DNA from: an uncultured Lachnospiraceae bacterium
GTDB lineage: Bacteria; Bacillota; Clostridia; Lachnospirales; Lachnospiraceae
Reading direction: 5' to 3'
NCBI GenBank assembly: GCA_947594085.1
Contig: CANQEB010000169.1
Span: forward strand, 1 to 5,722
Length of the DNA: 5,722 nucleotides
Shown: positions 1 to 5,722 of the stretch, piece after piece
Numbering within the stretch: the first letter of the stretch is position 1
Layout of the letters: every line of letters begins with the position of its first letter
Position numbers and translations under genes: made by a program
The notes under the pieces: generated by a model
Database searches by the model: none
The model's input: only the letters and a program-made list of their open reading frames with translations
Told to the model about the DNA's origin: nothing

Positions 1-186
1 GACGAGATCGTTTCCTCCGACGTGATCGGTATGAGATTCGGTTCTCTGTTCGACGCTACGCAGACCATGGTTATGCCGCTGGGCAATGGCACGTCTCAGG
101 TACAGGTTGTTTCCTGGTACGACAATGAGAATTCCTATGTAAGCCAGATGGTTCGCACGATCAAGTACTTCGCTGAGCTTGCATAA
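1..186 (+). CDS. gap: Glyceraldehyde-3-phosphate dehydrogenase, C-terminal 61 codons (5' partial)
   Basis: GAPDH is the cytoplasmic glycolytic enzyme that oxidises glyceraldehyde-3-phosphate to 1,3-bisphosphoglycerate using NAD and phosphate. Only the end of the catalytic domain is present, open from base 1 and ending with TAA at 184-186. The diagnostic part is SSD-V-IG followed by SLFDA and then SWYDNENSY at in-window residues 38-46. In the family, the Asn of YDNE and the Tyr four residues later lie against the nicotinamide ring of NAD. The tail, [14 protein letters not shown], is a form I associate with clostridial GAPDHs; that taxonomic point is from memory. The gene is followed by a hairpin and then pgk, whose enzyme uses its product, so one operon is likely. 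The catalytic Cys and the NAD-binding Rossmann fold lie upstream of the window and cannot be checked. Confidence 0.96.
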   Translation, partial: DEIVSSDVIGMRFGSLFDATQTMVMPLGNGTSQVQVVSWYDNENSYVSQMVRTIKYFAELA

Positions 187-211
187 TCAATCGTAATTGC
201 AGTTAAGACCT

Positions 212-252
212 GAAAAGAGGTCCGGTCGAGTTGGGCCGGGCCTCTTCTTTTC
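212..252 (+). terminator. Hairpin with T-rich tail between gap and pgk (partial terminator or processing element)
   Basis: Bases 215-227 pair with 234-246 in a 13-bp stem (AAGAGGTCCGGTC against GGCCGGGCCTCTT, two G-U pairs), with a 6-nt loop GAGTTG. The tail is CTTTTC. It begins about 25 bases after the gap stop and ends just before the pgk ribosome binding site. The short T-tract interrupted by C suggests incomplete termination, which would leave more gap than pgk mRNA. A 3'-end stabilising or processing role is equally possible. The pairing is seen directly; the function is inferred. Confidence 0.65.
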
Positions 253-278
253 AAAATAATTTTAGGAGGTAAATTCCA

Positions 279-1487
279 ATGCTTAACAAGAAATCTGTTG
301 ACGACATTAACGTAAAGGGCAAGAAGGTCCTGGTGCGCTGCGATTTCAACGTACCGCTCAAGGACGGCAAGATCACGGACGAGAACCGTCTTGTGGCGGC
401 GCTCCCGACGATCAAGAAGCTCATCGCGGACGGCGGAAAGGTGATCCTTTGCTCCCATCTGGGCAAGCCGAAGGGAGAGCCGAAGCCGGAGATGTCCCTG
501 GCGCCGGTGGCAGCGCGCCTTACCGAGCTGCTCGGCCAGGAAGTGAAGTTCGCGGCTGACGCCAATGTAGTAGGTGAGAACGCGAAGGCAGCGGTAGCGG
601 CGATGAAGGACGGCGACGTGGTGCTTCTTGAGAACACGCGCTACAGAGTAGAGGAGACGAAGAACGGTGAGGCATTCAGCAAGGAGTTGGCTTCCCTGTG
701 CGATGTATTTGTAAACGACGCGTTCGGCACGGCGCACAGAGCGCACTGCTCGAATGTCGGTGTGACCGAGTATGTGGACACCTGCGCGGTAGGCTATCTG
801 ATGCAGAAGGAGATTGACTTCCTCGGCAACGCGGTGAACAATCCGGAGCGCCCGTTCGTGGCGATCCTGGGCGGCGCGAAGGTGGCGGACAAGCTGAACG
901 TGATCTCGAACCTGCTTGAGAAGTGTGACACACTGATCATCGGCGGCGGCATGGCTTACACCTTTCTAAAGGCGAAGGGTCTTGAGGTAGGCACTTCTCT
1001 CGTGGACGACACGAAGATCGATTACTGTAAAGAGATGATGGAGAAGGCTGAGAAGCTTGGCAAGAAGCTGCTTCTTCCGGTCGACACGACGATCGCGAAG
1101 GCGTTCCCAGATCCGATCGACGCGGAGATCGAGATCTCCGTTGTGAAGTCCGACGCGATCCCGGCTGACATGATGGGCCTGGACATCGGCACGGAGACAG
1201 CCGCTCTGTACGCAGACGCAGTGAAGTCCGCAAAGACCGTTGTCTGGAACGGCCCGATGGGCGTGTTCGAGAACCCGATCCTCGCGAAGGGCACGATCGC
1301 GGTGGCGAAATCTCTGGCGGAGACCGACGCTACGACGATCATCGGCGGCGGCGACTCTGCGGCGGCAGTGAACCAGCTCGGCTTCGGCGACAAGATGACA
1401 CACATCTCCACGGGCGGCGGTGCTTCCCTTGAGTTCCTCGAGGGCAAGGACCTTCCGGGCGTAGTGGCAGCCCAGGACAAAGAGTAA
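279..1487 (+). CDS. pgk: Phosphoglycerate kinase
   Basis: PGK catalyses reversible phosphate transfer from 1,3-bisphosphoglycerate to ADP, giving 3-phosphoglycerate and ATP in the cytoplasm. The 402-residue product is about the usual full length of bacterial PGK. The N-terminal substrate domain has the signature [10 protein letters not shown] (17-26) with D22 and N24, then R37, H60 in SHLGKPKG, R121, and R154 in NDAFGTAHR. The C-terminal nucleotide domain has GGAKVADK (198-205, K201), GGGMAYTFL (222-230), WNGPMGVFE (323-331), GGGDS (356-360) and the helix-capping [15 protein letters not shown] (375-389). Every expected basic-patch residue is present except that the usual Arg of SHLGRP is Lys63, a conservative change. 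The ATG start follows AGGAGGT at 264-270 with 8 bases between. pgk lies between gap and tpiA. Codon use is strongly biased toward C- and G-ending codons, as expected for a highly expressed gene. Confidence 0.98.
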   Translation: MLNKKSVDDINVKGKKVLVRCDFNVPLKDGKITDENRLVAALPTIKKLIADGGKVILCSHLGKPKGEPKPEMSLAPVAARLTELLGQEVKFAADANVVGENAKAAVAAMKDGDVVLLENTRYRVEETKNGEAFSKELASLCDVFVNDAFGTAHRAHCSNVGVTEYVDTCAVGYLMQKEIDFLGNAVNNPERPFVAILGGAKVADKLNVISNLLEKCDTLIIGGGMAYTFLKAKGLEVGTSLVDDTKIDYCKEMMEKAEKLGKKLLLPVDTTIAKAFPDPIDAEIEISVVKSDAIPADMMGLDIGTETAALYADAVKSAKTVVWNGPMGVFENPILAKGTIAVAKSLAETDATTIIGGGDSAAAVNQLGFGDKMTHISTGGGASLEFLEGKDLPGVVAAQDKE

Positions 1488-1573
1488 GCACTTGACGATT
1501 GGCGAGCCGAAGGCGAAGACAGAGTCTAGTGCGAACTTTCATAAATCATTAACTATAGAAGGAGAACAATACA

Positions 1574-2323
1574 ATGGCGCGTAAAAAAATCATTGCAGGC
1601 AACTGGAAAATGAACATGACTCCGAGCGAGGCGGTCAAGCTTGTCGAGACGCTGAAGCCGCTCGTGAAGAATGACGAGGTGGACGTGGTATTCTGCGTTC
1701 CGGCGATCGACATTATCCCGGTCGTCGAGGCGGCGAAGGGCACCAACATTCAGGTCGGTGCGGAGAATATGTATTTCGAGGAGAAGGGTGCTTACACGGG
1801 CGAGATCTCCCCGAACATGCTGACCGACGCAGGTGTGAAATACGTAGTGCTCGGCCACTCCGAGAGAAGAGAGTACTTCGCGGAGACCTCCGAGACGGTC
1901 AACAAGAAGATGCTCAAGGCATTTGAGCACGGTATCACGCCGATCATGTGCTGCGGTGAGACGCTCGAGCAGAGAGAGCAGGGCATTACGATGGATTGGA
2001 TCCGTCAGCAGGTGAAGGTTGGCTTCCTGAATGTAACCGCAGATCAGGCAAAGACGGCCGTCATCGCTTACGAGCCGATCTGGGCGATCGGAACCGGCAA
2101 GACGGCGACGACCGAGCAGGCGCAGGAGGTTTGCGCAGGCATCCGTGCGTGCATCGCTGAGATCTACGACGAAGCGACGGCTGCAGCGATTCGCATTCAG
2201 TACGGCGGCTCTGTGAACGCGAAGACGGCTCCGGATCTGTTCGCGCAGGCAGACATCGATGGCGGTCTCGTGGGCGGCGCTTCCCTCAAGGAAGAGTTCG
2301 GCCAGATCGTGAACTACAAGTAA
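1574..2323 (+). CDS. tpiA: Triosephosphate isomerase
   Basis: TIM interconverts dihydroxyacetone phosphate and glyceraldehyde-3-phosphate, feeding the substrate of GAPDH; it is a cytoplasmic homodimeric beta/alpha barrel. The 249 residues match the normal full length. Catalytic residues are all visible: N10 and K12 in GNWKMN, H95 in [10 protein letters not shown] (91-100), and E167 in [15 protein letters not shown], which also contains the flexible loop 6 (about 168-178). The phosphate-binding YGGSV (210-214) and GGLVGGASL (230-238) are intact. The ATG start is preceded by AGAAGGAG at 1557-1564, 9 bases away. The 86-base gap after pgk has no terminator with a T-tract, so co-transcription is likely. 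A strong terminator follows 43 bases after the stop. No phosphoglycerate mutase or enolase follows, although these often extend this operon in Firmicutes. Confidence 0.98.
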   Translation: MARKKIIAGNWKMNMTPSEAVKLVETLKPLVKNDEVDVVFCVPAIDIIPVVEAAKGTNIQVGAENMYFEEKGAYTGEISPNMLTDAGVKYVVLGHSERREYFAETSETVNKKMLKAFEHGITPIMCCGETLEQREQGITMDWIRQQVKVGFLNVTADQAKTAVIAYEPIWAIGTGKTATTEQAQEVCAGIRACIAEIYDEATAAAIRIQYGGSVNAKTAPDLFAQADIDGGLVGGASLKEEFGQIVNYK

Positions 2324-2365
2324 TCCCTGACTTCAAATCACAAGGACAATATTAAAAACAACCCC

Positions 2366-2428
2366 AAAAGACGGTTCGCCGGCAGTAGGTATATCACAGC
2401 TATTGTCGGTTGAACCGTCTTTCTTTTT
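2366..2428 (+). terminator. Rho-independent terminator after tpiA, extended two-part hairpin
   Basis: The outer stem is 11 perfect base pairs, AAAGACGGTTC (2367-2377) with GAACCGTCTTT (2412-2422). It continues, after a small internal asymmetry, into a 10-bp inner stem, CCGGCAGTAG (2379-2388) with CTATTGTCGG (2400-2409), including two G-U pairs. The apical loop is 11 bases. The tail TTTCTTTTT follows directly. It ends the gap-pgk-tpiA transcript. The A-rich left flank (AAAA before the stem) may allow weak action on the opposite strand. Confidence 0.92.
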
Positions 2429-2526
2429 ACAAATTCTTTCGTCTCGACATAGCAAGTGCACAAAAATGGTATAGACGAAATAATTTGTGAAATAATATGA
2501 AAGAATAACGGAAAATAATACATAAT

Positions 2527-2536
2527 TTTGTACAAA
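2527..2536. promoter_or_regulatory. 10-bp palindrome TTTGTACAAA upstream of the HD-GYP promoter (possible operator)
   Basis: This is a perfect palindrome centred between 2531 and 2532, about 20 bases upstream of the start of the proposed -35 hexamer. The same TTGTACAA core recurs at 4468-4475, upstream of the ABC transporter promoter. A regulator site is an inference. Short palindromes also arise by chance in AT-rich spacers. Confidence 0.3.
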
Positions 2537-2551
2537 TCGACCAAAAAGATA

Positions 2552-2580
2552 TTGCTATATTGTGAGAAAAAGAGTAAAAT
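2552..2580 (+). promoter_or_regulatory. Probable sigma-A promoter for the HD-GYP gene
   Basis: TTGCTA (2552-2557, 4 of 6 matches to TTGACA) and TAAAAT (2575-2580, 5 of 6 matches to TATAAT) are separated by exactly 17 bases. A transcript would start near 2587, giving a leader of about 50 bases before ATG 2636. A perfect TATAAT at 2600-2605 lacks a -35 partner. TGGTATAGA at 2467-2475 is a weaker extended -10 alternative. The rest of the 2324-2635 spacer holds only the terminator and A-rich sequence; no riboswitch or small gene is recognisable. Confidence 0.6.
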
Positions 2581-2635
2581 AACAAGAATAAAAGACATAT
2601 ATAATGTCGAAAGACAATGCAGCTTTGGGGGATTT

Positions 2636-4336
2636 ATGAAGGAGTTTTTGTTTATCGGGTACAGTCTGTCTTCGCTGATATCCATCTTATGCCTCTATCT
2701 GATCTTGAGACAACGGCCGGGTGAGGGGCAGAAATCAGTGCAGACGCTGACGAGCTTTATCTGTATTCTGATGACCGGCTACTGGCTCAGCATTAACGCG
2801 TCCACGCTCGAGGGAATGGTGATCGCGCAGAAGGTGATCTACGCCGGCGGCTGCTATGTGTATTTTTATATGCTGCTGTTCTATTTGAATTTCTGCAGAA
2901 TCAGGATTCCGAGGATCGTCAGCGAGTTGCTGCAGGCTTTCAGTTTTTGTATGCTGATCATCGCGTTCACGTTTGACCGTCATCAATTGCTGTATCGCTC
3001 CTATTCTCTGGGAGAAGCGAATGGAGTTCCCGTTCTGGAGAAGGAATACGGGATCGCGCATCATGCGTACATCGCGATGATGGCGTGCTACTGCGTCGCG
3101 TTCATTGTGCTTGCCGTGCGTTATTACCGGACTCATCTGAAAGGAAGACGCAGGACGCAGTCGCTGATCCTGCTTTTTGTCGCACTGTGTCCGACCGCCT
3201 CCTATATTCTGCAAAAGACTGCTTCAAAGGTCGATCTGGTGCCGTTCGGACTGTGCATCAGTCTTGTTCTGATCATCTATCTGATCTATGTAGAGCGCAT
3301 CTATGACGTCACGGGGCTGGCGAAGGACTATGTGTTCTCCAGTATCGACGATACGGCGCTGATTGTGATTGATACCGATCAATATTACAAGGGGAGCAAT
3401 GAGCTGGCGAAGGAGCTGTTCCCGGTGCTGAAATCCGCGAGCACCATGGAACGGCTGGAGACGCTCTCACAGCTTCTGGGAGATCTGAAGACGGATGAGG
3501 AAGGCTTCATTCTGGTGGGGGACAAGGTCTACGAGCCAAAGGTGAAGAAGGTCCAGAACAAGGGCAGGACTGTAGGCCACGTGATCTGGATCTCAGACGT
3601 CACGGTAGAACGTGAGCATATCCGGTTTGTGGAGAATTATCAGAAAAAGCTGGAGCACGACGTGAAGGAAAAGACGGAGCACATCGAGCAGCTCCAGCAG
3701 AAGATCGTGCTTGGCATGGCAAATATCATAGAAAACCGTGATGCCAATACCGGCGGCCATATCAGAAGGACAAGCGATGTGGTGAGCATCTTGGTCGATG
3801 CGATTCAGAAGGATGGTCAGCTTGGGTTGTCCGAGGAATTCTGCACGACGATCGTGAGGACCGCGCCGCTGCACGATATCGGAAAGATCGCGGTGGAAGA
3901 CCGGATCCTGAAAAAGCCCGGGAAATATACGCCGGAAGAATTCGAGATCATGAAGACGCACACGACGAAGGGTGCCCAGATCATTCCATCCATGTTGCGC
4001 GATGTGACCGATGAGAATACACTCAGAATCGCCTGCAACATCGCGAAATATCACCACGAGAAATGGAGCGGTCAGGGATATCCGGAGCATCTCTCCGGCG
4101 AGAACATCCCGATTGAGGCGCGTATCATGGCGATCGCCGACGTCTACGACGCGCTGGTCAGTGAGCGCTGTTATAAGGAGGCAATGTCCTTCGATCAGGC
4201 GTATGACATCATCACGGAGTCGATGGGCTCTCATTTCGATCCGGGGTTGGAGAAATATTTCATACAGTGTCGCGCCGAGTTGGAGGAATATTATACATAC
4301 GCAAACCAGAAACAGGTGAAGGCGGCGGAAGTGTAA
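2636..4336 (+). CDS. Membrane-bound 7TM-PAS-HD-GYP protein, predicted cyclic-di-GMP phosphodiesterase
   Basis: The 566-residue protein should sense a signal and hydrolyse cyclic-di-GMP on the cytoplasmic side of the membrane. Residues 3-218 form about seven hydrophobic helices (near 3-24, 37-54, 64-86, 95-113, 144-163, 175-193, 200-218), like the 7TM sensor of some histidine kinases. Residues about 231-325 resemble a divergent PAS domain ending in WISDVTVERE, and a charged coiled coil (about 326-362) follows. The HD-GYP domain (about 357-545) has ENRDANTGGHIRR with H375, the HD pair H413-D414 in LHDIGK, H442 in KTHTTKG, H473-H474-E475, the GYP triplet 481-483 in GQGYP, and ADVYDAL with D502. 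All core metal ligands are present, so activity is expected. Asn371 occupies the position of a Glu that marks three-metal enzymes. An upstream in-frame TTG at 2528 is rejected because it lies before the promoter and lacks a ribosome site; ATG 2636 follows GGGGGA closely. It is a monocistronic unit between two terminators. The signal is unknown. Confidence 0.9.
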   Translation: MKEFLFIGYSLSSLISILCLYLILRQRPGEGQKSVQTLTSFICILMTGYWLSINASTLEGMVIAQKVIYAGGCYVYFYMLLFYLNFCRIRIPRIVSELLQAFSFCMLIIAFTFDRHQLLYRSYSLGEANGVPVLEKEYGIAHHAYIAMMACYCVAFIVLAVRYYRTHLKGRRRTQSLILLFVALCPTASYILQKTASKVDLVPFGLCISLVLIIYLIYVERIYDVTGLAKDYVFSSIDDTALIVIDTDQYYKGSNELAKELFPVLKSASTMERLETLSQLLGDLKTDEEGFILVGDKVYEPKVKKVQNKGRTVGHVIWISDVTVEREHIRFVENYQKKLEHDVKEKTEHIEQLQQKIVLGMANIIENRDANTGGHIRRTSDVVSILVDAIQKDGQLGLSEEFCTTIVRTAPLHDIGKIAVEDRILKKPGKYTPEEFEIMKTHTTKGAQIIPSMLRDVTDENTLRIACNIAKYHHEKWSGQGYPEHLSGENIPIEARIMAIADVYDALVSERCYKEAMSFDQAYDIITESMGSHFDPGLEKYFIQCRAELEEYYTYANQKQVKAAEV

Positions 4337-4398
4337 GGACTCAAGGGATATATTTTTGAGGTTTCTCATAAAAATTTAGAATTTTCTTTTTGCAGTAT

Positions 4399-4443
4399 AG
4401 ACGCAGATGTCAGAGAATGAATTGCCCTGGCTTCTGCGTTTTT
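4399..4443 (+). terminator. Rho-independent terminator after the HD-GYP gene
   Basis: ACGCAGA (4401-4407) pairs with TCTGCGT (4433-4439). Past a T-T mismatch, GTCAG (4409-4413) pairs with CTGGC (4427-4431, one G-U), leaving a 13-base loop. The right arm runs directly into a TTTT tract. It lies 62 bases after the HD-GYP stop and before the next promoter, separating the two transcription units. Confidence 0.85.
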
Positions 4444-4467
4444 GTGTGCAGGCATTTATAAGAATAT

Positions 4468-4494
4468 TTGTACAAGCGAGGATTTGTATACAAA
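4468..4494. promoter_or_regulatory. Palindrome pair TTGTACAA and TTTGTATACAAA upstream of the transporter promoter (possible operator)
   Basis: TTGTACAA (4468-4475) and the perfect 12-bp palindrome TTTGTATACAAA (4483-4494) have centres 17 bases apart. The second ends 6 bases before the -35 hexamer. That placement would suit an activator or repressor dimer site. The first has the same core as the palindrome upstream of the HD-GYP gene. The symmetry is visible; the binding role is inferred and no regulator gene is in the window. Confidence 0.4.
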
Positions 4495-4500
4495 AAGGAC

Positions 4501-4529
4501 TTGCCATAATCACGAATATCGGGTATTAT
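4501..4529 (+). promoter_or_regulatory. Probable sigma-A promoter for the ABC transporter genes
   Basis: TTGCCA (4501-4506, 5 of 6 matches to TTGACA) and TATTAT (4524-4529, 5 of 6 matches to TATAAT) are separated by 17 bases. Transcription would begin near 4536, leaving a leader of about 44 bases, too short for a typical riboswitch. It sits between the upstream terminator and the permease start, where a promoter is expected. Confidence 0.7.
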
Positions 4530-4579
4530 ATTTGATGTTGTAAAGCACTGCTGAGGTAAAGTGAGAAAGCGAAAGGCAT

Positions 4580-5368
4580 ATGAAAAGAGAAAAAAAGAAG
4601 ATATTCGGCGTCAGTGAAAGACTTTTGTCATTGATTTGTTTCTTACTTATCATTATATTCTGGTGTGTTGGCTCCTATGGCGGAATGGTAAAGGATATTT
4701 TCCTCCCATCTCCGAGTGCAGTGATCGAGAAGATCATCTCAATGGCTCGCGATGGGTCTCTCTGGGCGAACTGCTGGGAGTCTACTTATCGCGTGCTGGT
4801 CGGGTGGATCTGGTCGGTGATCATTGCCCTTCCGATGGGAATGCTGATGGCAAATTCCAGAAAGGCCAGTGCGTTTGTGCAGCCGATCATCGAATTTGCC
4901 CGGTATCTGCCGGTGGTTGCTTTGGTTCCACTGACTCTTTTGTATCTGGGAATAGGCGAGAGCCAGAAGTACACGATCATCTTTCTGGGAACCTTTTTTC
5001 AGCTGGTATTGATGGTCTGTGACACGGTGTCCGGTGTCGACAACAATATGATTAATGCGGCCAGGACGCTTGGAGCGAGTCGGATGCAAGTCTATCGAGA
5101 GGTGATTTTTCCGGCTGCGCTGCCTGGGCTGATGGACGATTTTCGCCTGACAATCGGTTGGGCCTGGACTTATCTCGTCGTCGCGGAAATGGTAGCGGCG
5201 GATAATGGCCTTGGCTACATGATCTTGCGGTCGCAGCGGTATCTGGCGACGGATACAATTTTTGCGGGACTAATTCTGATCGGACTGATCGGTCTTGTGA
5301 CGGACTGGATATTCCGGATTCTCTCAAGACTGGTGGCGCCGTGGCAGGAACGGCTGACGGACAAGTGA
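4580..5368 (+). CDS. ABC transporter permease, TauC/SsuC (nitrate/sulfonate/taurine) family
   Basis: This 262-residue inner-membrane protein is of normal length for the family and should form, as a dimer, the channel of a binding-protein-dependent importer. It has about six membrane segments (near 14-32, 69-92, 105-124, 131-150, 185-205, 226-250). Family landmarks are LPSPSAV (42-48), the ARYLPVVALVPLTLLYLGIGE stretch (107-127) and the EAA loop AARTLG...FPAALP (160-182), which docks on the ATPase. The latter contains the conserved Gly165. The C-terminal half carries WTYLVVAEMVAADNGLGYMI, also typical. The start ATG has only a weak ribosome site (AAAGG, 4572-4576); no better in-frame start exists. 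The ATPase gene follows after 97 bases. Relatives move sulfonates, taurine, nitrate, cyanate or thiamine precursors. The substrate cannot be chosen here, since no binding protein or metabolic gene is in view. Confidence 0.93.
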   Translation: MKREKKKIFGVSERLLSLICFLLIIIFWCVGSYGGMVKDIFLPSPSAVIEKIISMARDGSLWANCWESTYRVLVGWIWSVIIALPMGMLMANSRKASAFVQPIIEFARYLPVVALVPLTLLYLGIGESQKYTIIFLGTFFQLVLMVCDTVSGVDNNMINAARTLGASRMQVYREVIFPAALPGLMDDFRLTIGWAWTYLVVAEMVAADNGLGYMILRSQRYLATDTIFAGLILIGLIGLVTDWIFRILSRLVAPWQERLTDK

Positions 5369-5465
5369 CGCAGCGGCGGTGGAAAATATGGCGTGAGGGA
5401 ATTGACACATCGCGGGCTGCGACTGCGTTTCGCGCCAGGCAGCAAAGAATAACAGGAGTGATAGG

Positions 5466-5722
5466 ATGGAGCAGAAGCTGAAGCTGCAGGTGAAGCATCT
5501 GAATAAAATATTTGAGGACACAAAGGGTGGCGAGGTAGTTGCTTTGCGCGATGTGAGTCTCGAGGTGCGGGAATCCGAGTTTGTCATGATTGTCGGACCG
5601 TCCGGCTGTGGAAAGACGACGCTCATCAATGTGATCGGTGGGTTGGAGACTGCTTCTTCGGGAGAGGTACTTCTGGATGGCAGGCCGGTCGAGGAGCAGA
5701 AGTACCTCTCCCGAAGAAGCAG
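5466..5722 (+). CDS. ABC transporter ATP-binding protein, N-terminal part (3' partial)
   Basis: This is the cytoplasmic ATPase partner of the preceding permease, SsuB/TauB-like. About 85 codons are present and the frame is open at the window end. After a beta-strand start (LQVKHLNKIF, F16 probably the A-loop aromatic) come LRDVSLEV (27-34) and the Walker A motif GPSGCGKTT (44-52, K50), followed by INVIGGLE and SSGEVLLDGRPVE. The signature loop, Walker B and H-loop lie beyond the window. ATG is preceded by AGGAG (5454-5458), 7 bases away. The 97-base gap after the permease has no terminator, so co-transcription is likely. From about codon 78 the family would normally read GPG-x-DRG-VFQ; here it reads EQKYLSRRS, which is encoded by an inverted copy of bases 5650-5675. 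Those last residues are probably not genuine. Confidence 0.9.
   Translation, partial: MEQKLKLQVKHLNKIFEDTKGGEVVALRDVSLEVRESEFVMIVGPSGCGKTTLINVIGGLETASSGEVLLDGRPVEEQKYLSRRS
5650..5722. repeat. Perfect 26-bp inverted repeat ending at the last base (likely fold-back artefact)
   Basis: Bases 5650-5675 and 5697-5722 are exact reverse complements with a 21-base spacer. The right arm stops only because the sequence ends, and it replaces the expected ATPase codons. A 26-bp perfect hairpin within a conserved coding region is unlikely to be natural. A chimeric read or an assembler turning back on itself at a contig end is the simplest explanation. Confidence 0.9.

Noticed and set aside
251..1542. Several long reverse-strand open frames opposite pgk (about 67-203 codons)
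   Set aside because: They are shadows of the strong codon bias of pgk, overlap one another in different frames, and encode low-complexity Arg/Ser/Pro-rich products with no recognisable domain.
2528..2635. 36-codon N-terminal extension of the HD-GYP protein from TTG 2528
   Set aside because: It would start upstream of the proposed promoter, has no Shine-Dalgarno site, and is Lys-rich and unlike a 7TM sensor start. ATG 2636 leads directly into the first membrane helix.
2338..2685. 115-codon reverse-strand frame with a hydrophobic product
   Set aside because: It runs through the tpiA terminator and overlaps the HD-GYP start and promoter. Hydrophobic codons on the complement of A-rich DNA explain it, and no family is recognisable.
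3593..4369. 258-codon reverse-strand frame opposite the HD-GYP gene
   Set aside because: It is a shadow frame antisense to the highly conserved HD-GYP domain, with no recognisable domain. It would begin in the spacer between that gene's stop and its terminator.
4340..4374. Small AT-rich hairpins just after the HD-GYP stop (TGAG-GTTT-CTCA)
   Set aside because: The stem is only 4 bp without GC strength, and a proper terminator follows at 4399-4443.
4337..4579. Possible riboswitch or small gene in the spacer before the permease
   Set aside because: The spacer is accounted for by the terminator, palindromes and promoter. I see no cyclic-di-GMP, TPP or other riboswitch core, and the leader is only about 44 bases.
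5402..5407. Perfect TTGACA between permease and ATPase genes as an internal promoter
   Set aside because: No -10-like hexamer occurs 15-19 bases downstream; the region there is GC-rich (GACTGCGTTTCGCG).

Overview
The window looks like ordinary chromosome from a Gram-positive clostridial bacterium. Lachnospiraceae or a close relative is the best guess, by inference. The reasons are the gap-pgk-tpiA gene order, the style of the GAPDH C-terminus (WYDNENSY followed by [10 protein letters not shown]), purine-rich Shine-Dalgarno sites, Rho-independent terminators, and a 7TM-PAS-HD-GYP protein of a type common in that group. All genes lie on the + strand.

Layout. Bases 1-186 hold the 3' end of gap (GAPDH). 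After a hairpin with a short T-rich tail (212-252) comes pgk (279-1487), then tpiA (1574-2323), then a strong two-part terminator (2366-2428) that closes the glycolytic block. Next is an AT-rich leader with a recognisable sigma-A-type promoter (2552-2580), followed by a membrane-bound HD-GYP protein, a predicted cyclic-di-GMP phosphodiesterase (best start ATG 2636, end 4336). A terminator (4399-4443) and a second promoter (4501-4529) lead into an ABC importer: a TauC/SsuC-type permease (4580-5368) and the first part of its ATPase (from 5466, cut by the window end).

How the genes work together. GAPDH, PGK and TIM are consecutive enzymes of triose metabolism and are probably co-transcribed. The hairpin after gap could make gap transcripts more abundant than the downstream ones. 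The HD-GYP gene is a single-gene transcription unit between two terminators and would link an unknown membrane or PAS-sensed signal to cyclic-di-GMP breakdown. The ABC genes belong to the nitrate/sulfonate/taurine/thiamine-precursor importer family. No substrate-binding protein is in view, so the substrate cannot be named.

Points worth a second look. (1) The last 26 bases are an exact reverse complement of bases 5650-5675, reach the very last base, and replace the expected ATPase sequence, which looks like a fold-back assembly artefact. (2) TTGTACAA-core palindromes occur upstream of both the HD-GYP and the transporter promoters. (3) The HD-GYP protein has Asn where three-metal HD-GYP enzymes carry Glu. 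I found no CRISPR array, mobile element, tRNA, rRNA or riboswitch, and no evidence of a new multi-gene system.
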